Part shown: in pieces, positions 43,274-52,152 of the stretch
Position numbering within the stretch: the stretch's first letter is position 1
How the letters are laid out: each line of letters starts with the position of its first letter
NCBI RefSeq assembly: GCF_030409835.1
Contig: NZ_JAUFQO010000001.1
Location: 372,001-436,000 of the forward strand
DNA length: 64,000 bases
Direction of reading: 5' to 3'
Origin: Lutimonas halocynthiae
GTDB taxonomy: Bacteria > Bacteroidota > Bacteroidia > Flavobacteriales > Flavobacteriaceae
The notes under the pieces: generated by a model
The model's input: only the letters and a program-made list of their open reading frames with translations
Told to the model about the DNA's origin: nothing
Databases searched by the model: none
Translations under genes and position numbers: made by a program

Positions 43274-44136
43274 TCTTCGTTTCTTATGCTTTCAACTTCT
43301 TGTAACAGGAGTTTAACTTCTCTTTCGGCTTCTTCAAACTCCTTTATCTCCGGATCGAATGTAATTAATCTTTCGTATTGATTTTTGGCCTCCAGGGTAT
43401 CTTCCTTTTCGGCTGCAATCATGGCCTTCAACCAAATTGCCGATAAGCGATAATTCGCATCTTTAGACAATTCTCCTACATTTGCATAGGCTAGCGCTTT
43501 TTCATAATTTTTGTCTATCAACTCTATCAAACCATCTACATTCTCTTCACCATATTCCTCTCGCATCAATGCTTCTTCTGATTTCTCATCTTTCGGCTGT
43601 TGAAGCTCACCTGCCTCATTTTCTTTAGTTCTTTCATCAAGATCATTCAACATCGCTGTTTGCGTATTTGACGTTCTGTCATCATTGATATCTCTCGCGA
43701 TACGCCCTGCTGCATTGGTTGCCAATCCGGCTGCAGTCAAACCTCTGTCTCCAGATAACACACCCAGAATTGTCATAATTCCTCCAGCCGCTCTTGTTAC
43801 ATCGGCTCCTGTTCTCTTTTTACTTAATTTCTCCAATTGAAGTGAATAGGCATTCTTATCTCCTGTAAACTCAATCTTTAAATTGGGATATCTATTATCT
43901 GCTTTGCGAAATATCTTGTCAAACGCTTCAAAATTATTGGTGCTTATCAACGATAAGTTGGTGTACTTTACCAGTTCTCCATTAGTTAATTTAATACCTT
44001 TGCTAGTGGCGGTTTTGTTTCTATATGCCACCTGCTCAGTATCCCCGTTCAGATATACAAGATCAATGATTTGAGCCATTGAAAATTGACATATTAAAAG
44101 CATAACAAGTGTCAGCTTAAAACTTTTATCGATCAT
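43270..44136 (-). CDS. Secreted protein of unknown function with a glycine-rich hydrophobic segment and TPR-like C terminus
   Basis: A 288-residue exported protein (signal peptide about 1-21, ending SMAQ) that I do not recognise. It has an N-terminal beta-rich region starting IIDLVYLNGDTEQVAYRN, a Gly/Ala-rich segment AAGGIMTILGVLSGDRGLTAAGLATNAAG (about 117-145) that could insert in or associate with a membrane, an acidic linker, and a C-terminal helical region (about 210-288) in which NYEKALAYANVGELSKDANYRLSAIWLKAMI and EAKNQYERLITFDPE look like TPR units. It overlaps the SGNH hydrolase gene by 4 bases, so the two are co-expressed. Confidence 0.65.
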   Translation of the reverse strand: MIDKSFKLTLVMLLICQFSMAQIIDLVYLNGDTEQVAYRNKTATSKGIKLTNGELVKYTNLSLISTNNFEAFDKIFRKADNRYPNLKIEFTGDKNAYSLQLEKLSKKRTGADVTRAAGGIMTILGVLSGDRGLTAAGLATNAAGRIARDINDDRTSNTQTAMLNDLDERTKENEAGELQQPKDEKSEEALMREEYGEENVDGLIELIDKNYEKALAYANVGELSKDANYRLSAIWLKAMIAAEKEDTLEAKNQYERLITFDPEIKEFEEAEREVKLLLQEVESIRNEE

Positions 44137-44195
44137 AATAATCTTTTTGTCAAATATAATAAACTCATGGCTTATTAAAAATCAAGGGAAGGTCT

Positions 44196-44203
44196 TATCT
44201 TTG
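44196..44203 (+). promoter_or_regulatory. Bacteroidota -7 promoter box (TATCTTTG) for gltX
   Basis: Perfect TAnnTTTG, 17 bases before the gltX ATG; no clean -33 TTG at the usual distance. It supports the ATG at 44221 over the in-frame TTG at 44212. Confidence 0.55.
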
Positions 44204-44220
44204 CGCAAAATTTGCATCAG

Positions 44221-45753
44221 ATGTCAAAACAAGTTAGAGTACGATTTGCGCCGAGTCCAACGGGCCCGTTACATATTGGTGGTGTTAGAACTGCCTTATT
44301 CAATTATCTTTTTGCCAAAAAACACAACGGAACTTTCGTTCTTAGAATTGAAGATACTGATCAAAACAGATATGTTGCAAATGCTGAACAATACATAGTT
44401 GATGCGTTAGATTGGTCACAGATTCCTTTTGATGAAGGTCCTGGAAAAGAAGGCAACTTTGGACCTTATCGACAATCTGAAAGAAAAGATTTATATCAGA
44501 AATACGCTGATCAACTTATTGAAAGTGGACATGCCTATTATGCCTTTGATACGGCAGAAAAACTAGATTTTCACAGAAATGACCACCAGGAAAAAGGAAA
44601 AACTTTTATATACAACTGGCATAACAGAGAAAAACTAACAAACTCTTTAAGTCTATCCACCGAAGAGGTTCAAAAGAGAATCGATGCAGGAGAAAAATAT
44701 GTAATTCGTTTTAAATCTCCCGTTGATGAAATTCTTGAACTTAAGGATATGATCAGGGGAGACATAAAAATAGACACAAATGTTCTAGATGATAAAATTC
44801 TTTTTAAATCTGACGGAATGCCTACCTATCATTTGGCTAATATTGTTGATGACCATTTAATGGAGATCAGTCATGTGATCAGAGGAGAAGAATGGTTACC
44901 GTCTATGGCTTTACACGTTTTATTGTATCGATCATTTGGGTGGGAAGCTCCTGAATTTGCACATCTACCACTTATCTTAAAACCAACTGGAAAGGGTAAA
45001 CTAAGTAAAAGAGATGGGGATAAACTCGGTTTTCCGGTTTTTCCATTAGCCTATACCAACGAAGCAACCGGTGAGGTATCTAGAGGCTACAAAGAAGATG
45101 GCTATTTCTCGGAAGCTTTTATCAATATGCTGGCTTTTTTAGGATGGAACCCTGGAACAGAACAAGAGCTCTTCACTCTAGAGGAATTAATTGAAGCTTT
45201 TGACATTGCTAAAGTAGGAAAGTCAGGATCTAAGTTTGACGCTGAGAAGACCAAATGGTTCCAGCATCAATACCTAATAAAATCAGAAGACAAGGCAATT
45301 TCTGAATTGTTTATTCCAGTTTTGGAAAAACACCTTGGCAATTCTTTTGACAAAAACCTGGATGCTGACTATATTGTCAAAGTTGTAGGTCTGATCAAAG
45401 AAAGAGCCACTTTTGTAGAAGATCTATGGGAACTTGGTAGTTTCTTTTTTATGGCGCCTGAAGCATATGATGCTAAAGCTGCTAAAAAGAACTGGAAGGA
45501 AGGTACAGCTGATCTTATGAATGAATTGACTGAAGTCATTGCTACTATTTCAGATTATACTTCTGAAACGATTGAAATGACCATTAAAGAATGGATCACT
45601 TCTAAGGAAATTGGTTTTGGTAAAGTGATGCAACCCTTGAGACTTAGTCTTGTTGGCGCTTTAAAAGGCCCTCATTTGTCTGATATTGCATTTTTGATAG
45701 GAAGAGACGAAACAATGGCCAGAATTCGTTCAGCGGTCGAAAAATTAGGATAA
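44221..45753 (+). CDS. gltX: Glutamate-tRNA ligase
   Basis: A 510-residue class I aminoacyl-tRNA synthetase. VRFAPSPTGPLHIGGVRTALFN carries the HIGH-equivalent HIGG (residues 18-21); the KMSKS-equivalent is GKLSKRDGDKLGFP. The ATP/glutamate site LRIEDTDQNRY and the GluRS-specific VDDHLMEISHVIRGEEWLPS segment are present. The C-terminal anticodon-binding domain is complete to the stop. I start at ATG 44221 because the TTG three codons earlier adds nothing conserved. Convergent with the thioesterase gene. Confidence 0.97.
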   Translation: MSKQVRVRFAPSPTGPLHIGGVRTALFNYLFAKKHNGTFVLRIEDTDQNRYVANAEQYIVDALDWSQIPFDEGPGKEGNFGPYRQSERKDLYQKYADQLIESGHAYYAFDTAEKLDFHRNDHQEKGKTFIYNWHNREKLTNSLSLSTEEVQKRIDAGEKYVIRFKSPVDEILELKDMIRGDIKIDTNVLDDKILFKSDGMPTYHLANIVDDHLMEISHVIRGEEWLPSMALHVLLYRSFGWEAPEFAHLPLILKPTGKGKLSKRDGDKLGFPVFPLAYTNEATGEVSRGYKEDGYFSEAFINMLAFLGWNPGTEQELFTLEELIEAFDIAKVGKSGSKFDAEKTKWFQHQYLIKSEDKAISELFIPVLEKHLGNSFDKNLDADYIVKVVGLIKERATFVEDLWELGSFFFMAPEAYDAKAAKKNWKEGTADLMNELTEVIATISDYTSETIEMTIKEWITSKEIGFGKVMQPLRLSLVGALKGPHLSDIAFLIGRDETMARIRSAVEKLG

Positions 45754-45756
45754 AGC

Positions 45757-46305
45757 TTATAATTCAAGCTTGATATTGTAATTCTTTAATGTTTCAGCAT
45801 AGTTTTCAGGAATAAAATTTTTCTTACTGAATTCTGTTTTACGATCATTCCTGTTGTTAATATGCTCGATAGATCTGAGAAATCTTCTCAAATCTTCTTT
45901 ATTTGAAATGATTAATCCTGGAACTTTAGTGCTCTGTCCATTTTTATCTTTTGCTACCATTGAAAAATAGGAGGAATTACAATGTTTTTCTTCTCCCGTC
46001 ATGATATTCTGCGAAATAACTCTGATTCCTACAACCATTGAGGAATTTCCAACATAATTAACTTTGGCTTTTAAGGTTACCAACTCCCCTACTTCAATTG
46101 GATTTAAAAAATCTACCCTGTTAACAGAAGCGGTTACACAATAATGGCTGCTGAATTTTGTTGCTGCTGTAAAGGCTGTTTTATCCATCAAGGATAAAAT
46201 AAAACCACCGTGAATTTTTCCGCTAAAATTTGAATGCGATGGCAACATGAGTTCGGTAAGCACGATCTCAGATTCTTTTGTTGTTTTAAAAGCTTGCTTA
46301 GTCAT
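45757..46305 (-). CDS. Acyl-CoA thioesterase (hotdog fold, YciA/BFIT-like)
   Basis: A 182-residue single hotdog-fold thioesterase. PSHSNFSGKIHGGFILSLMDKTAFTAATKFS contains the hotdog active-site segment with conserved Asn, His-Gly-Gly and Asp; VDFLNPIEVGELVTLKAKVNYVGNSSMVVGIRV is the second conserved block. It should hydrolyse acyl-CoAs to free CoA in the cytoplasm; chain-length preference is unknown. It overlaps the preceding small membrane-protein gene by 8 bases and is convergent with gltX. Confidence 0.85.
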   Translation of the reverse strand: MTKQAFKTTKESEIVLTELMLPSHSNFSGKIHGGFILSLMDKTAFTAATKFSSHYCVTASVNRVDFLNPIEVGELVTLKAKVNYVGNSSMVVGIRVISQNIMTGEEKHCNSSYFSMVAKDKNGQSTKVPGLIISNKEDLRRFLRSIEHINNRNDRKTEFSKKNFIPENYAETLKNYNIKLEL

Positions 46306-46669
46306 TATTTAAATCCTTATTGTCTTTGAGTAATTCTACTTCTTTCACATAATACTTTGTGTCTCCAAGCCAGAAGAAGGTTCCAAACCTTTCAATATAA
46401 GTTACTTTTACTCTTTTACCTTGAAAATCTTTTAGATCTTGCAAAACTTTAGCATCACTTTTCTGTACTGAAAAATTGAACTGTTGCTCTTCTGAAACGC
46501 CTTGGCTCAATCTTCCTTCCCAGGTTTTAACTAGCAATCCTCTTTTAGATATTTTAATAAGTTCTCCTGCTCTGTATCCTTCGCTAAAAGTCACAAAATA
46601 TATAAAAACAATGTATAGGATAAAAACGATTAATATCGATACTCCGGCATATGTAAGAAATCTTTTCAT
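46298..46669 (-). CDS. Small membrane-anchored protein of unknown function
   Basis: A 123-residue protein with one N-terminal transmembrane helix (about 5-28) and a soluble domain with conserved-looking EGYRAGELIKISKRGLLVKTWEGRL. I recognise it as a flavobacterial family sometimes mislabelled as 6-phosphogluconate dehydrogenase in automatic annotation; it has no Rossmann fold or such motif, so that label should not be used. The soluble part is probably periplasmic and beta-rich. Coupled by 8 overlapping bases to the thioesterase gene. Confidence 0.7.
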   Translation of the reverse strand: MKRFLTYAGVSILIVFILYIVFIYFVTFSEGYRAGELIKISKRGLLVKTWEGRLSQGVSEEQQFNFSVQKSDAKVLQDLKDFQGKRVKVTYIERFGTFFWLGDTKYYVKEVELLKDNKDLNND

Positions 46670-46789
46670 GTTTGGTTTTTTCTTTTATATCTCAAAAATA
46701 GTAAATAAATTTTCCAATTACTTCAATGTCTAATAATGAAATTATTATTCGTAACTTTAGTAATCATTTTTATCTAAAAAATTCTTGTT

Positions 46790-47701
46790 ATGATTACTGC
46801 GATTCCCTTTATTTTATTAGCCCTTGTCATTCTATTTTTAGGACTGTTTATGGTCAAACAGCAAACAGCCTACATTATTGAAAGATTCGGGAAATTCAAC
46901 AGTATACGCTGGGCCGGACTTCAGTTTAAAATACCTTTTGTAGATCGCATTGCGGCACGTTTGAGTTTAAGAATACAACAACTCGATGTAGTTGTTGAAA
47001 CTAAAACCAAAGATGACGTATTTGTACATCTCAAAATATCTGTGCAATACCAAATATTGAAGGATAAGGTTTACGATGCCTTTTATAGACTACAAAACCC
47101 ACATGAACAATTAACAGCCTATATATTTGATTTGGTAAGGGCTGAAATCCCTAAAATGATTCTGGACGATGTGTTCGAAAAAAAAGATGAAATTGCCATT
47201 GCCGTTAAAAACGATTTAAAACAGGCCATGCTTGATTATGGATATGATATTGTCAAGGCGCTTGTTACTGATATTGATCCGGACTCTTCAGTAAAAGAGG
47301 CTATGAATAGGATTAACGCGGCAGAAAGAGAAAAAGTAGCCGCTCAGCATGAAGGAGATGCTCAACGTATATTAATAGTTGAAAGAGCTAAAGCTGAGGC
47401 TGAAAGCAAACGTTTACAAGGTAGGGGTATTGCTGATCAGCGTCGAGAAATTGCTAGAGGTCTTGAAGAAAGTGTTGATACATTAAACAAAGCTGGAATC
47501 AACCCTCAAGAAGCTTCTGCTTTAATTGTGATTACACAGCATTATGATACCTTACAATCTATAGGAGCAGATAGTAGCTCAAATCTTATTTTATTACCTA
47601 ATAATCCGAACGCTGCAAGTTCTATGTTAAATGATATGACCGCTTCGTTGCTGGCTGCCAATAAAATAAGGGATATGGACGAAAAGAATAAGTCAAAATA
47701 A
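46790..47701 (+). CDS. SPFH/band 7 (stomatin-like) membrane protein
   Basis: A 303-residue protein: one N-terminal transmembrane helix (about 4-22), the SPFH domain (about 22-200; QQTAYIIERFGKFNSIRWAGLQFKIPFVDRIAARLSLR is the family opening) and a long coiled coil rich in Ala/Glu/Arg (about 185-245), ending with a hydrophobic-poor tail. It forms oligomeric membrane scaffolds in the slipin/prohibitin-like class. No NfeD-type protease is next to it. A near-consensus TAACTTTA box lies at 46752. A bidirectional terminator follows. Confidence 0.9.
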   Translation: MITAIPFILLALVILFLGLFMVKQQTAYIIERFGKFNSIRWAGLQFKIPFVDRIAARLSLRIQQLDVVVETKTKDDVFVHLKISVQYQILKDKVYDAFYRLQNPHEQLTAYIFDLVRAEIPKMILDDVFEKKDEIAIAVKNDLKQAMLDYGYDIVKALVTDIDPDSSVKEAMNRINAAEREKVAAQHEGDAQRILIVERAKAEAESKRLQGRGIADQRREIARGLEESVDTLNKAGINPQEASALIVITQHYDTLQSIGADSSSNLILLPNNPNAASSMLNDMTASLLAANKIRDMDEKNKSK

Positions 47702-47727
47702 ACCAGTTTATCACAGGAATTAAAACA

Positions 47728-47758
47728 AAAAACCTCCAATTAAATTGGAGGTTTTTTT
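47728..47758. terminator. Bidirectional rho-independent terminator
   Basis: AACCTCCAATT/AATTGGAGGTT perfect stem with a one-base loop, an A-run on the left and a T-run on the right. It serves the SPFH gene (plus) and the tatA gene (minus). Confidence 0.9.
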
Positions 47759-47778
47759 ATATCCGTAATATTAAGGAA

Positions 47779-47970
47779 TTATTTTTTCTCTTCTGCTTTT
47801 TGAGCTTCTTCCTCGTCATTCGTGGCATTTTTGAATTCTTTAATGCCTGTTCCTAATCCTTTCATCAATTCAGGTAATTTTTTACCTCCAAAAAGTAACA
47901 AAATGGCTAAACCGATGATAATCCATTGCCATGGACCAACAAAACCTAAAAAAATTGTCTGTAACATCAT
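47779..47970 (-). CDS. tatA: Sec-independent protein translocase TatA/E-type subunit
   Basis: A 63-residue protein with the TatA plan: a short N-terminal stretch, one transmembrane helix (about 8-28, IFLGFVGPWQWIIIGLAILLLF), the FGGKKLPELMKGLGTGIKEFKNA hinge and amphipathic helix, and an acidic-lysine tail. It oligomerises into the twin-arginine export pore. No tatC is in the window. The TatA/B distinction is set by length and the FG-K-K-L-P motif; TatA is the better fit. Two adjacent ATG codons could serve as start. Confidence 0.9.
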   Translation of the reverse strand: MMLQTIFLGFVGPWQWIIIGLAILLLFGGKKLPELMKGLGTGIKEFKNATNDEEEAQKAEEKK

Positions 47971-48020
47971 TATTTTATCATTTAGATCACAAAGTTAATA
48001 ATTAAATTCTTATTTATTAC

Positions 48021-48689
48021 CTATTGTTTGACATATCCACCTAGTGACTCACTTTTCTTTACTTCTTCAGGATCTCCTACTATGTTTATAATACCACCTG
48101 TACTGGCGCTGGCATCAACTAATTTAGAAGCCGATACTTTTGCCATTCCTCCGGTTTTTGCCGAAACATTAGTGTATTCTGTTTCCAGTCTTTCTCCTTT
48201 ATAAATTCCTCCTGTATTGGATTTTACATTTTGATTCTTTGAAACTCCTTTTAATTTAACTTCACCACCAGTTACAACCGTTACATCGAGTTGATCAGAA
48301 TCCAATTCTAATACTATTCGTCCAGCTTCCTGTGCTTTACAAGTAATTTTTTCTTGTTTAAAGACTTCATCTGTAAAAATATGTGAACCTTCATTTGCAT
48401 CAATCAGATTAATTTCATCATTATAATACAAATACACCATCACGTCATCTGCTGAAAAAGTATGGGTAATGCTCATAGAAATTTTTAAAGTACCATTGTT
48501 ATTTTTAACGGTAACTTCTGATGACCTATTACCATCAATAATCACTTTTGACTCGTCACTTTTTATCAGCTCAACCTGCAAGCCTCTATAGGTTTTTAAA
48601 CTATGAAAATCTCCAAGATTCATCGTAACTTTTTCCTGGGCGAAACAAAAACTTGTCACAAACATCAGGGTAAAAACTAATCCTTTCAT
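48021..48689 (-). CDS. DUF2807 (GIN head) domain-containing secreted protein
   Basis: A 222-residue exported protein (signal peptide 1-17, ending CFAQ) made of one DUF2807 domain: beta-strand repeats such as DFHSLKTYRGLQVELIKSD at the start and the late NQNVKSNTGGIYKGERLETEYTNVSAKTGGMAKVSASKLVDASASTGGIINIVG repeats, each with an SxTGG turn. It folds as a beta-helix or solenoid. Family members in Bacteroidota are surface or periplasmic proteins of unknown role. It stands 81 bases downstream of rnr. Confidence 0.85.
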   Translation of the reverse strand: MKGLVFTLMFVTSFCFAQEKVTMNLGDFHSLKTYRGLQVELIKSDESKVIIDGNRSSEVTVKNNNGTLKISMSITHTFSADDVMVYLYYNDEINLIDANEGSHIFTDEVFKQEKITCKAQEAGRIVLELDSDQLDVTVVTGGEVKLKGVSKNQNVKSNTGGIYKGERLETEYTNVSAKTGGMAKVSASKLVDASASTGGIINIVGDPEEVKKSESLGGYVKQ

Positions 48690-48770
48690 TTAATTATATT
48701 TTAATTTAAATATTTATTTAATCTAATAATTCTCTTTATTAGACCCATAAAAACGCTATTTGTTACACCC

Positions 48771-50915
48771 TTACTCTTCTACTAAATTAAAATCTAGATG
48801 CTTTCTTTCAAGATCCGTATTTTTAACTGTAACAGTAACCTGATCTCCTAACTGATACATTCTTTTATCGGCCTGACCTATCAAGGCATATTGCTTCTCA
48901 TCAAAGATAAAATAATCGCTTCTTATATCTTTAATCCTCACCATTCCTTCACATTTATTTTCAATGATTTCTACATAAATACCCCACTCTGTAACGCCAG
49001 AAATTACGCCTACAAATTCCTGATCCTGGTGGTCTTGCATGTATTTTACCTGCATATATTTGATAGAATCCCGTTCAGCCTTACTGGCCATATATTCTCT
49101 TTCTGAAGAGTGTTTACATTTCTCTTCATATTTATCAACTTTCACTGAATCACCTCCATCTAAATAATACTGTAACAAACGGTGTGCCATAACATCAGGA
49201 TACCTTCTGATTGGAGAGGTAAAATGAGTATAATAATCAAAAGCCAATCCGTAATGACCAATGTTCTCAGTGGTATAAATAGCCTTACTCATTGATCTTA
49301 TTGTTAAGGTCTCAATCATATTAGATTCAGCCTTTCCATGAACATCAGCAAGTAATTTATTAAGCGAATCTGAAGTTGATTCTCTTGAGTTGGTATCTAT
49401 TCTATATCCAAACTTAGAGATAATGCCTTGCAATAATCCTAGCTTATCAATATTCGGTTCGTCGTGAACCCTGTAGATAAAAGTTTTTTTCTTCTTTCCA
49501 ATAAACTCTGCTACTTTTCTATTAGCAAGTAACATGAATTCTTCAATAAGTTTATTAGCATCTTTACTTTCTTTCACATATACTCCAATCGGATTCGCAT
49601 CTTCATCAAGGTTAAACCTGACTTCAGTTTTATCAAATGAAATAGCACCTTCTGCCATTCTTCTTTTTCTTATTTTCTTTGCTAAACCATCCAGGGTTAA
49701 AATTGCTTCCTTTATAGATTCATTAACATCTGTTTCATTTCCTTCAATAATTTCCTGAGCATCTTCATAAGCAAATCTCTTATCTGAATATATTACAGTC
49801 CTACCAAACCAGGAATCTAATACATGCCCTTTTTCATTCATTTTAAATACAGCCGAAAATGTTAGTTTTTCTTCATTAGGTCTCAATGAACATACATTAT
49901 TCGATAAAATTTCAGGCAACATCGGAACCACCCTATCCACTAAATAAACTGAGGTAGCGCGCTCATAAGCTTCATCTTCAAGCACCGTCTTCTCTTTGAC
50001 ATAATGAGAAACATCTGCTATATGAATTCCAATTTCGTAATCTCCGTTTTCTAAGACCATAAATGATAAAGCATCATCAAAATCTTTAGCGTCTTTAGGG
50101 TCAATGGTAAAGGTAAGGTCCTTTCTCATATCCCTTCTCTTACCAATTTCTTCTTTCGTTATTTCAATTGGAATATTTGAAGCATAGGCCTCAACCTCTT
50201 CAGGAAAAGTATATGGTAAACCATATTCGAGTAAAATAGAATGAATCTCAGTATCGTGATCACCTGGTTTACCAAGTACCTGGATGATTTGTCCAAATGG
50301 ATTCTTTGAATTAGTAGGCCAATCTGTCATTTTAGCCAATACCTTATCCCCATCTTCAGCCTCAGCAAGTTGATCTGACGCAATGAAAATATCTGCATAC
50401 ATTTTATGGTCATCTGGAACCACAAAACCAAATGTTTTATTTTTTTGTAAAACGCCTACAAATTCAGTCTTAGCTCTTTCTAATATTTCTACTATATCAC
50501 CTTCCTGTTTTTTATTCTTCTTTCTCTTATAAACATATACTTTAACTAAATCACCATTTAAAGCATGGTTTAAATTTCTTGATGGAATATAAATGTCATG
50601 TTCCAAATCTTCACATACTACATAAGCATTACCTCTTGATGTGACTTCTATAATACCCTCATAATAATGACTTTGAGCTACTAAAACGAATTTACCTCTT
50701 TCTTTTTCTTCTATTCTTTCCTGAATTTTTAAATCTTGTAGTTCTTTAATTATTTGATTCCTTCCATTGGCATCATCGATATCCAATTTAGCTGCAAGCT
50801 GTTTATAATTCAATAGCTTATTGGAATTCTGATTAAAAACTTGTAAAATTCTTTTACTTAAATCTTTAATTACGTTTCCTTTTTTCTTGTAAATACTATG
50901 TTTCTTTCTTGTCAT
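48771..50915 (-). CDS. rnr: Ribonuclease R
   Basis: A 714-residue 3'-5' exoribonuclease that degrades structured RNA. Order: helix-turn-helix-like N terminus (about 20-60), cold-shock OB folds (about 75-230), the RNB domain (about 255-590) with the catalytic DPKDAKDFDDALSF acidic cluster, and a C-terminal S1 domain (about 635-712; EFVGVISGVTEWGIYVEIIENKCEGMV). The basic N terminus MTRKKHSIYKKKGN is typical of flavobacterial RNase R. Divergent from the lipid-kinase gene. Confidence 0.95.
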   Translation of the reverse strand: MTRKKHSIYKKKGNVIKDLSKRILQVFNQNSNKLLNYKQLAAKLDIDDANGRNQIIKELQDLKIQERIEEKERGKFVLVAQSHYYEGIIEVTSRGNAYVVCEDLEHDIYIPSRNLNHALNGDLVKVYVYKRKKNKKQEGDIVEILERAKTEFVGVLQKNKTFGFVVPDDHKMYADIFIASDQLAEAEDGDKVLAKMTDWPTNSKNPFGQIIQVLGKPGDHDTEIHSILLEYGLPYTFPEEVEAYASNIPIEITKEEIGKRRDMRKDLTFTIDPKDAKDFDDALSFMVLENGDYEIGIHIADVSHYVKEKTVLEDEAYERATSVYLVDRVVPMLPEILSNNVCSLRPNEEKLTFSAVFKMNEKGHVLDSWFGRTVIYSDKRFAYEDAQEIIEGNETDVNESIKEAILTLDGLAKKIRKRRMAEGAISFDKTEVRFNLDEDANPIGVYVKESKDANKLIEEFMLLANRKVAEFIGKKKKTFIYRVHDEPNIDKLGLLQGIISKFGYRIDTNSRESTSDSLNKLLADVHGKAESNMIETLTIRSMSKAIYTTENIGHYGLAFDYYTHFTSPIRRYPDVMAHRLLQYYLDGGDSVKVDKYEEKCKHSSEREYMASKAERDSIKYMQVKYMQDHQDQEFVGVISGVTEWGIYVEIIENKCEGMVRIKDIRSDYFIFDEKQYALIGQADKRMYQLGDQVTVTVKNTDLERKHLDFNLVEE

Positions 50916-51021
50916 TAATTCAATATTTCTAATTTTTAAAAGTACGTATTATAATGACAATCAATTCTAAAAAGCATAATAAAAAACAAATCGTAATTTG
51001 CATCAATTGAATCACTTACAA

Positions 51022-51930
51022 ATGAAATCTGTTTGGTACATTATTTTCAACCCAGTATCTGGGGGAGGAAAAAATAAAAAAACTATTACAACTATAAAAA
51101 AATTACTGGTTAGTCATCAATTACGTTTTGATTTTATATCCACAGAATATACACATCATGAAAAATTATTAGTTGAAAAAGCAATAGTAAATGGTTATCG
51201 TAAATTTATCTGTATTGGAGGTGATGGTACCCTGCACCATATGGTAAACGGAATCATGAATCAAAATCAAATTGCAACTGAGAAAATATCTCTTGCTGTT
51301 ATTCCAATTGGTACCGGTAATGATTGGGTTAAAAATTATAATATTTCATCCAATCCTGCAAAGGCCATTCAAACAATTATTAAGAATAAAGTAATCTATC
51401 AAGATATAGGTAGCATCGTGTTTAAAGAATCACAACAAGAAGAATTCTTTATGAATGCAGCTGGAATTGGTTTTGATGCTTTTGTTGTTAAAAACATCGC
51501 CTCCTTTTCTAAATGGGGTTCTTTAGCTTATATTTTTGCTGCCTTATCCAGTTTAAAAGTATACCAACCTCATCAATTTATTTTAAAAACTGAAAAGGAT
51601 AATTTCAATTCTAAAATGTTTTTAATAAGTATTGGTCTATGTAAATTTTCTGGATCTGGAATGCAATTAACTGATTATAAACGCCACGAAAATGGTTTTT
51701 TTGATATTACCTATATATCAAATATTAAAATACTACAGGTGATTCGACATATCTTTAAATTGTATTTAGGAGGGATCAATAAAATAAAAGAATCTCAGTG
51801 TTTTAGAGAAAAAACAATTAATACTGTAAATAATCATTCTTCGTATATACAAGCTGACGGTGAACTACTTGGGAAAGGAGATGTATCAATAAGCCTTATT
51901 CCTAAGGCTATTCAATTTATCATATCATAA
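51022..51930 (+). CDS. Diacylglycerol-kinase-family lipid kinase (YegS/DgkB-like)
   Basis: A 302-residue lipid kinase. The nucleotide-binding region opens with IIFNPVSGGGKNKK, the GGDGTLHHMVNGI loop and PIGTGNDWVKNY carry the catalytic and binding residues of the DAGK catalytic domain, and the C-terminal beta domain includes YIQADGELLG. I start at the ATG 51022; the TTG 24 bases earlier adds no conserved sequence. The lipid substrate is unknown. A dyad lies just beyond the stop, at 51948-51974. Confidence 0.88.
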   Translation: MKSVWYIIFNPVSGGGKNKKTITTIKKLLVSHQLRFDFISTEYTHHEKLLVEKAIVNGYRKFICIGGDGTLHHMVNGIMNQNQIATEKISLAVIPIGTGNDWVKNYNISSNPAKAIQTIIKNKVIYQDIGSIVFKESQQEEFFMNAAGIGFDAFVVKNIASFSKWGSLAYIFAALSSLKVYQPHQFILKTEKDNFNSKMFLISIGLCKFSGSGMQLTDYKRHENGFFDITYISNIKILQVIRHIFKLYLGGINKIKESQCFREKTINTVNNHSSYIQADGELLGKGDVSISLIPKAIQFIIS

Positions 51931-51947
51931 AATATTTAAGAATTTTA

Positions 51948-51974
51948 ACATTTTTGTAACATATTCAAAAATGT
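51948..51974. promoter_or_regulatory. Perfect 9-bp inverted repeat before a small ORF
   Basis: ACATTTTTG (51948-51956) and CAAAAATGT (51966-51974) are exact complements separated by 9 bases. No T-run follows, so it is a better operator than terminator. It ends 16 bases before a 53-codon ORF. Confidence 0.4.
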
Positions 51975-51990
51975 CTCGTCTATAGAGTAT

Positions 51991-52152
51991 ATGAAACCAG
52001 TAGTTAAAATAATCATTCTCTGTATTCTTATTTTTGCCCTAAGTATTTTAGCAGCAAAAAAAAGTATAGATTATACTTTTAAAAAAGTAGAATGTAACCA
52101 AACAACTCAGACTACATCTTTATATTTTCAATTAACTTCTGATAACATTTAA
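51991..52152 (+). CDS. Possible 53-residue small membrane protein
   Basis: ATG 51991 to TAA 52150-52152. The sequence opens with MKPVVKIIILCILIFALSIL, a good transmembrane or signal-anchor helix behind a basic start, followed by a polar tail of about 33 residues with one cysteine. I do not recognise a family. It stands alone in an AT-rich gap, after a perfect inverted repeat. An ORF of this size could arise by chance, but the textbook topology argues for a real small protein. Confidence 0.4.
   Translation: MKPVVKIIILCILIFALSILAAKKSIDYTFKKVECNQTTQTTSLYFQLTSDNI

Noticed and set aside
45754-45775. Terminator between gltX and the thioesterase gene
   Set aside because: Only two AAGCTT words face each other; no strong stem with a T-run.
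46298-46669. 6-phosphogluconate dehydrogenase
   Set aside because: A label sometimes attached to this small family; there is no Rossmann fold, and the protein is a 123-residue membrane-anchored protein.
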